Of a stretch of 8,652 bases of DNA, positions 6,835 to 8,652 are shown one piece after another; positions within the stretch are counted from its first letter, which is position 1, and every line of letters begins with the position of its first letter. The position numbers and the translations under genes are program-made. Source of the stretch: Persephonella sp. (GTDB lineage Bacteria; Aquificota; Aquificia; Aquificales; Hydrogenothermaceae). The stretch spans positions 1 to 8,652 of the forward strand of contig JALTAS010000183.1 of NCBI GenBank assembly GCA_027058925.1, written 5' to 3'. The notes beneath the pieces were generated by a model. That model was not told the origin of the DNA and searched no databases. It saw only the letters and a list, made by a program, of their open reading frames with translations.

Positions 6835-7469
6835 TAAAGGTTCTTACGGTAGGTCCTCTTCAAGAAAACACCATCTTTATTATTGATGAAAATACAAAAG
6901 AGGTAGTTGTTGTTGATCCGGGGGCTGATGGAAAAAGGATATTAAAAGAGCTTGAAAATTACAGTCTTAGATATATACTTGCAACACATGGGCATATTGA
7001 TCATGTGGGACAGGTGGGATTTTTGAAAGAGTATTTTGATGTTCCTTTTTTTATGAACCAGAAGGATATATTTTTGATAAATAATGATATTTTTCCTGGT
7101 TTTGCCCAGATGGTTGGAGCTACACCCTGTCCTGAACCTGACAGGTTTTTGAAAGAGGGAGATATTATCTCATTTGGAAGGTTTAACGTGAGGGTTATAG
7201 AAACTCCCGGTCATACCCCAGGAAGCGTCTGCTTTTATGATGAAAAAAATGGCTTTGTTATAACAGGAGACACGCTTTTTAAGGGGAGTATAGGGAGAAC
7301 AGATCTTCCCGGCGGAGATATGAAACAGATGGAAAGCTCCCTGAAAAAACTGATGGAACTGCCTGATGACACAGATGTAATTCCAGGGCATGGGGATACA
7401 ACAAAGATAGGAATAGAGAAAAAAACAAATCCGTATATATCAGGAGATTTCAGGATAGAGTTATGGTAA
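6831..7469 (+). CDS. Metallo-beta-lactamase fold hydrolase, glyoxalase II-like (YcbL type)
   Basis: This is a 212-residue cytoplasmic metallohydrolase of the metallo-beta-lactamase superfamily. The dinuclear metal site is complete: T-H-G-H-I-D-H at 52-58 (H53, H55, D57, H58), H128 in E-T-P-G-H-T-P-G-S, D147 in I-T-G-D-T-L-F and H187 in I-P-G-H-G-D. The segment G-S-I-G-R-T-D-L-P-G-G-D at 152-163 is characteristic of the short YcbL-type glyoxalase II-like proteins, which lack the C-terminal substrate domain of classical GloB. Hydrolysis of S-lactoylglutathione or another thioester is therefore a family-based guess; the natural substrate is unknown. The start ATG overlaps the accC stop by 4 bp (ATGA), implying translational coupling, with only a weak GGGA 8 nt upstream. 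The 3' end overlaps nfo by 7 bp. Confidence 0.88.
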   Translation: MIKVLTVGPLQENTIFIIDENTKEVVVVDPGADGKRILKELENYSLRYILATHGHIDHVGQVGFLKEYFDVPFFMNQKDIFLINNDIFPGFAQMVGATPCPEPDRFLKEGDIISFGRFNVRVIETPGHTPGSVCFYDEKNGFVITGDTLFKGSIGRTDLPGGDMKQMESSLKKLMELPDDTDVIPGHGDTTKIGIEKKTNPYISGDFRIELW

Positions 7470-8317
7470 AGATAGGAGCTCATGTATCATCATCAAAATC
7501 TCTTGATCTTGTTTTTGATAGGGGAAAAGAGATAGGTGCAGATACAGTGCAGTTTTTTGTTTCCTCCCCAAGATCGTGGGCATGGAAGGAAAGAACAAAG
7601 CAAGAGAAGGATCTATTTAGGAAAAAAAGAAAACAGACAGGTATCTCTCCTGTTGTTGTTCATTCTTCTTACCTTTTCAATCTTGCTTCAGCAGATGAGA
7701 AACTCAGAAAAAAATCAATAAACGGAGTGATAAAAGAGCTTAAACTGTGTGAAGAGCTTGAGATAGACTACTATGTGATACATGCAGGAAAGGCAAAAGG
7801 GCTTGATGAAAAACAGGCTATAAAAAACATAATAGACAGTATGAAATCTATATTTTCTGAGTTGGATCTGAAACACACAACATTTTTGTATGAAACACTT
7901 GCAGGGCAGAAAGGTGAAATAGGAAAAACAACAGATGAACTTCTTATGCTTATAGAGCCTTTTTCTGACAGAAATGTTGGTATATGTATAGATACATGCC
8001 ATATTTACTCTGCAGGATACAGAATAAATACAGAGGATGGTTTTTACACCTATAAAGAGGAGCTAAAAGAAAAAATAGGACTGGAAAAGGTAAAGGTTAT
8101 ACACTGCAACGACTCAAAGACTCCCTTTAACTCAAGGAAAGACAGACATGAACATATAGGAGAAGGATCAATAGGTCTTAAAGGGTTTGAATTATTTTTG
8201 AATGATGAATATTTTAGTAATCTGCCTTTTATTTTAGAGACCCCAAAAACAGGGGAAATGGATGTTATCAATATGAAAAAACTTAGAAATCTAATAAAAG
8301 CGCCCGTAGCTCAGTAG
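7463..8317 (+). CDS. nfo: Endonuclease IV (Nfo), AP endonuclease
   Basis: Nfo cleaves DNA 5' to abasic sites and removes 3' blocking groups in base-excision repair, using a trinuclear zinc centre in a TIM barrel. The protein has 284 residues, against 285 in E. coli. All nine expected metal ligands can be placed: H67, H107, E144 (Y-E-T-L-A-G), D177 and H180 (I-D-T-C-H), H214 (V-I-H-C-N-D-S-K), D227 and H229 (D-R-H-E-H-I-G), and E259 (L-E-T-P). The segment after H107 reads A-G-K instead of the common P-G-S. The start ATG lies 7 nt after AGGA (7452-7455) and overlaps the previous gene by 7 bp. The last five codons (Ala-Pro-Val-Ala-Gln) and the TAG stop lie inside the tRNA-Arg gene. The conserved fold appears finished before that point, so this tail is likely dispensable. 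Confidence 0.95.
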   Translation: MVKIGAHVSSSKSLDLVFDRGKEIGADTVQFFVSSPRSWAWKERTKQEKDLFRKKRKQTGISPVVVHSSYLFNLASADEKLRKKSINGVIKELKLCEELEIDYYVIHAGKAKGLDEKQAIKNIIDSMKSIFSELDLKHTTFLYETLAGQKGEIGKTTDELLMLIEPFSDRNVGICIDTCHIYSAGYRINTEDGFYTYKEELKEKIGLEKVKVIHCNDSKTPFNSRKDRHEHIGEGSIGLKGFELFLNDEYFSNLPFILETPKTGEMDVINMKKLRNLIKAPVAQ

Positions 8318-8373
8318 GATAGAGCACCGGTTTCCGGGGCTGGGGGTCGCAGGTTCAAATCCTGCCGGGCGCG
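8300..8373 (+). tRNA. tRNA-Arg (anticodon CCG)
   Basis: A complete 74-nt cloverleaf can be drawn. The acceptor stem GCGCCCG (8300-8306) pairs perfectly with CGGGCGC (8366-8372), with discriminator G8373. The D stem is GCTC/GAGC (8309-8312 with 8322-8325), and its loop holds G18G19 and A20, an arginine identity base. The anticodon stem is 8327-8331 with 8339-8343, the loop TTCCGGG is at 8332-8338, and the anticodon CCG is at 8334-8336. The variable loop is 5 nt (8344-8348). The T stem GCAGG/CCTGC encloses TTCAAAT. The acceptor, D and T-arm sequence closely resembles E. coli tRNA-Arg(CCG). The 3' CCA is not encoded; TTA follows the discriminator. The anticodon stem has two G-U pairs (29-41 and 31-39). 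The gene is co-oriented with its neighbours, overlaps the end of nfo by 18 nt and is probably cut out of their transcript by RNase P and 3' processing. Confidence 0.96.
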
Positions 8374-8375
8374 TT

Positions 8376-8383
8376 AAAGGGTG
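8376..8383 (+). promoter_or_regulatory. Ribosome binding site of the polyprenyl synthase gene
   Basis: AAAGGGTG ends 6 nt before the ATG at 8390 and begins only 3 nt after the tRNA discriminator base. It favours ATG 8390 over the in-frame GTG at 8381, which lies within the site itself. Confidence 0.6.
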
Positions 8384-8389
8384 AAAAAG

Positions 8390-8652
8390 ATGGTAGAAAA
8401 GGCTGTTATTGACAGAATTGAGGATGATCTTTCAAAATTTATGGATTCCCATGTGGAGTTCATACTGAAGGTTGGAGGCTACATCCTCTCAAGTGGAGGT
8501 AAAAGATTAAGACCTGTCCTTGTTCTCACATTCTCAAAGCTCCTTAGAGGGGAAAATCAGGAGAGAGATTATCCACTTGCTGTTGCTATGGAGTATCTGC
8601 ATACAGCATCACTTTTGCATGATGATGTTGTTGATGGTGCAGATACAAGAAG
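8390..8652 (+). CDS. Trans-polyprenyl diphosphate synthase, N-terminal part (octaprenyl/long-chain type)
   Basis: The frame is open from ATG 8390 to the right edge (87 codons plus 2 nt) and is truncated by the window. Polyprenyl synthases condense isopentenyl diphosphate onto allylic diphosphates to make isoprenoid chains for quinones or other lipids. Visible family landmarks are G-G-K-R-L-R-P at 36-42 and M-E-Y-L-H-T-A-S-L-L-H-D-D-V-V-D at 67-82. The latter includes the first Asp-rich motif DDxxD (D78, D79, D82), which binds Mg-diphosphate, followed by A-D-T-R. The H-T-A-S-L-L-H-D-D-V-V-D pattern, with small residues before the motif, resembles long-chain IspB-type enzymes that make quinone side chains. 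Chain length cannot be fixed without the rest. An in-frame GTG at 8381 is an alternative start but has poorer ribosome-site spacing. It follows the tRNA by 16 nt. Confidence 0.9.
   Translation, partial: MVEKAVIDRIEDDLSKFMDSHVEFILKVGGYILSSGGKRLRPVLVLTFSKLLRGENQERDYPLAVAMEYLHTASLLHDDVVDGADTR

Noticed and set aside
5806..8271. Minus-strand open frames opposite accC, the metallo-hydrolase gene and nfo
   Set aside because: Composition is unlike real proteins here (many Cys, Ser and aromatic residues) and each is antisense to a gene with intact catalytic motifs.
8381..8389. GTG at 8381 as start of the polyprenyl synthase gene
   Set aside because: It lies within the ribosome-binding-like AAAGGGTG, leaving no spacer, while ATG 8390 has a 6-nt spacer.
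1..8652. CRISPR array, transposon ends, prophage or defence genes
   Set aside because: No regularly spaced direct repeats, no transposase, integrase or nuclease-helicase genes, and no long inverted repeats were seen; coding density is nearly complete with recognisable housekeeping genes.

Overview
The window is AT-rich, its arginine codons are almost all AGA/AGG, and its proteins are rich in Lys, Glu and Ile. The single tRNA gene is far more GC-rich than its surroundings, as is usual in thermophiles. Protein flavour and gene content suggest a thermophilic bacterium of the Aquificota, perhaps a Persephonella-like member of the Hydrogenothermaceae. That placement is inference from memory of the families, not the result of a search.

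Layout. (1) Positions 1-265, plus strand: the C-terminal end of a class II CCA-adding/poly(A) polymerase-type tRNA nucleotidyltransferase. It converges on, and overlaps by 11 bp, the end of the minus-strand cluster. (2) Positions 255-5383, minus strand, transcribed right to left: pilB, pilT, pilC, mnmA. These are the extension ATPase, retraction ATPase and inner-membrane platform of a type IV pilus, followed 2 bp later by the tRNA 2-thiouridylase gene. (3) Positions 5384-5472: an 89-bp divergent promoter region with a perfectly palindromic TATAAT-type element usable in both directions. (4) Positions 5473-8652, plus strand: accC (biotin carboxylase), a glyoxalase II-like metallo-beta-lactamase hydrolase, nfo (endonuclease IV), tRNA-Arg(CCG), and the start of a trans-polyprenyl diphosphate synthase gene cut by the window edge. 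The first three genes overlap by 4 and 7 bp, so they are almost certainly one transcript.

Functionally the minus cluster provides the motor set for pilus extension and retraction plus a tRNA anticodon modification enzyme. The plus cluster mixes fatty-acid precursor supply, a detoxification-type hydrolase, abasic-site DNA repair, a tRNA and isoprenoid chain synthesis. This is the loosely related housekeeping operon style common in compact thermophile genomes. The tRNA gene has no encoded CCA, so it needs a CCA-adding activity of the kind partly encoded at the left edge.

The most notable local structure is the in-frame overlap of the nfo 3' end with the tRNA-Arg gene: the last five codons and the stop codon of nfo are the first 18 nt of the tRNA. 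I see no mobile element, CRISPR array, phage gene, toxin-antitoxin or defence system, and no clear rho-independent terminator. No gene-free stretch exceeds 89 bp. I do not see an undescribed multi-gene system here; the oddities are in gene overlaps and RNA processing.
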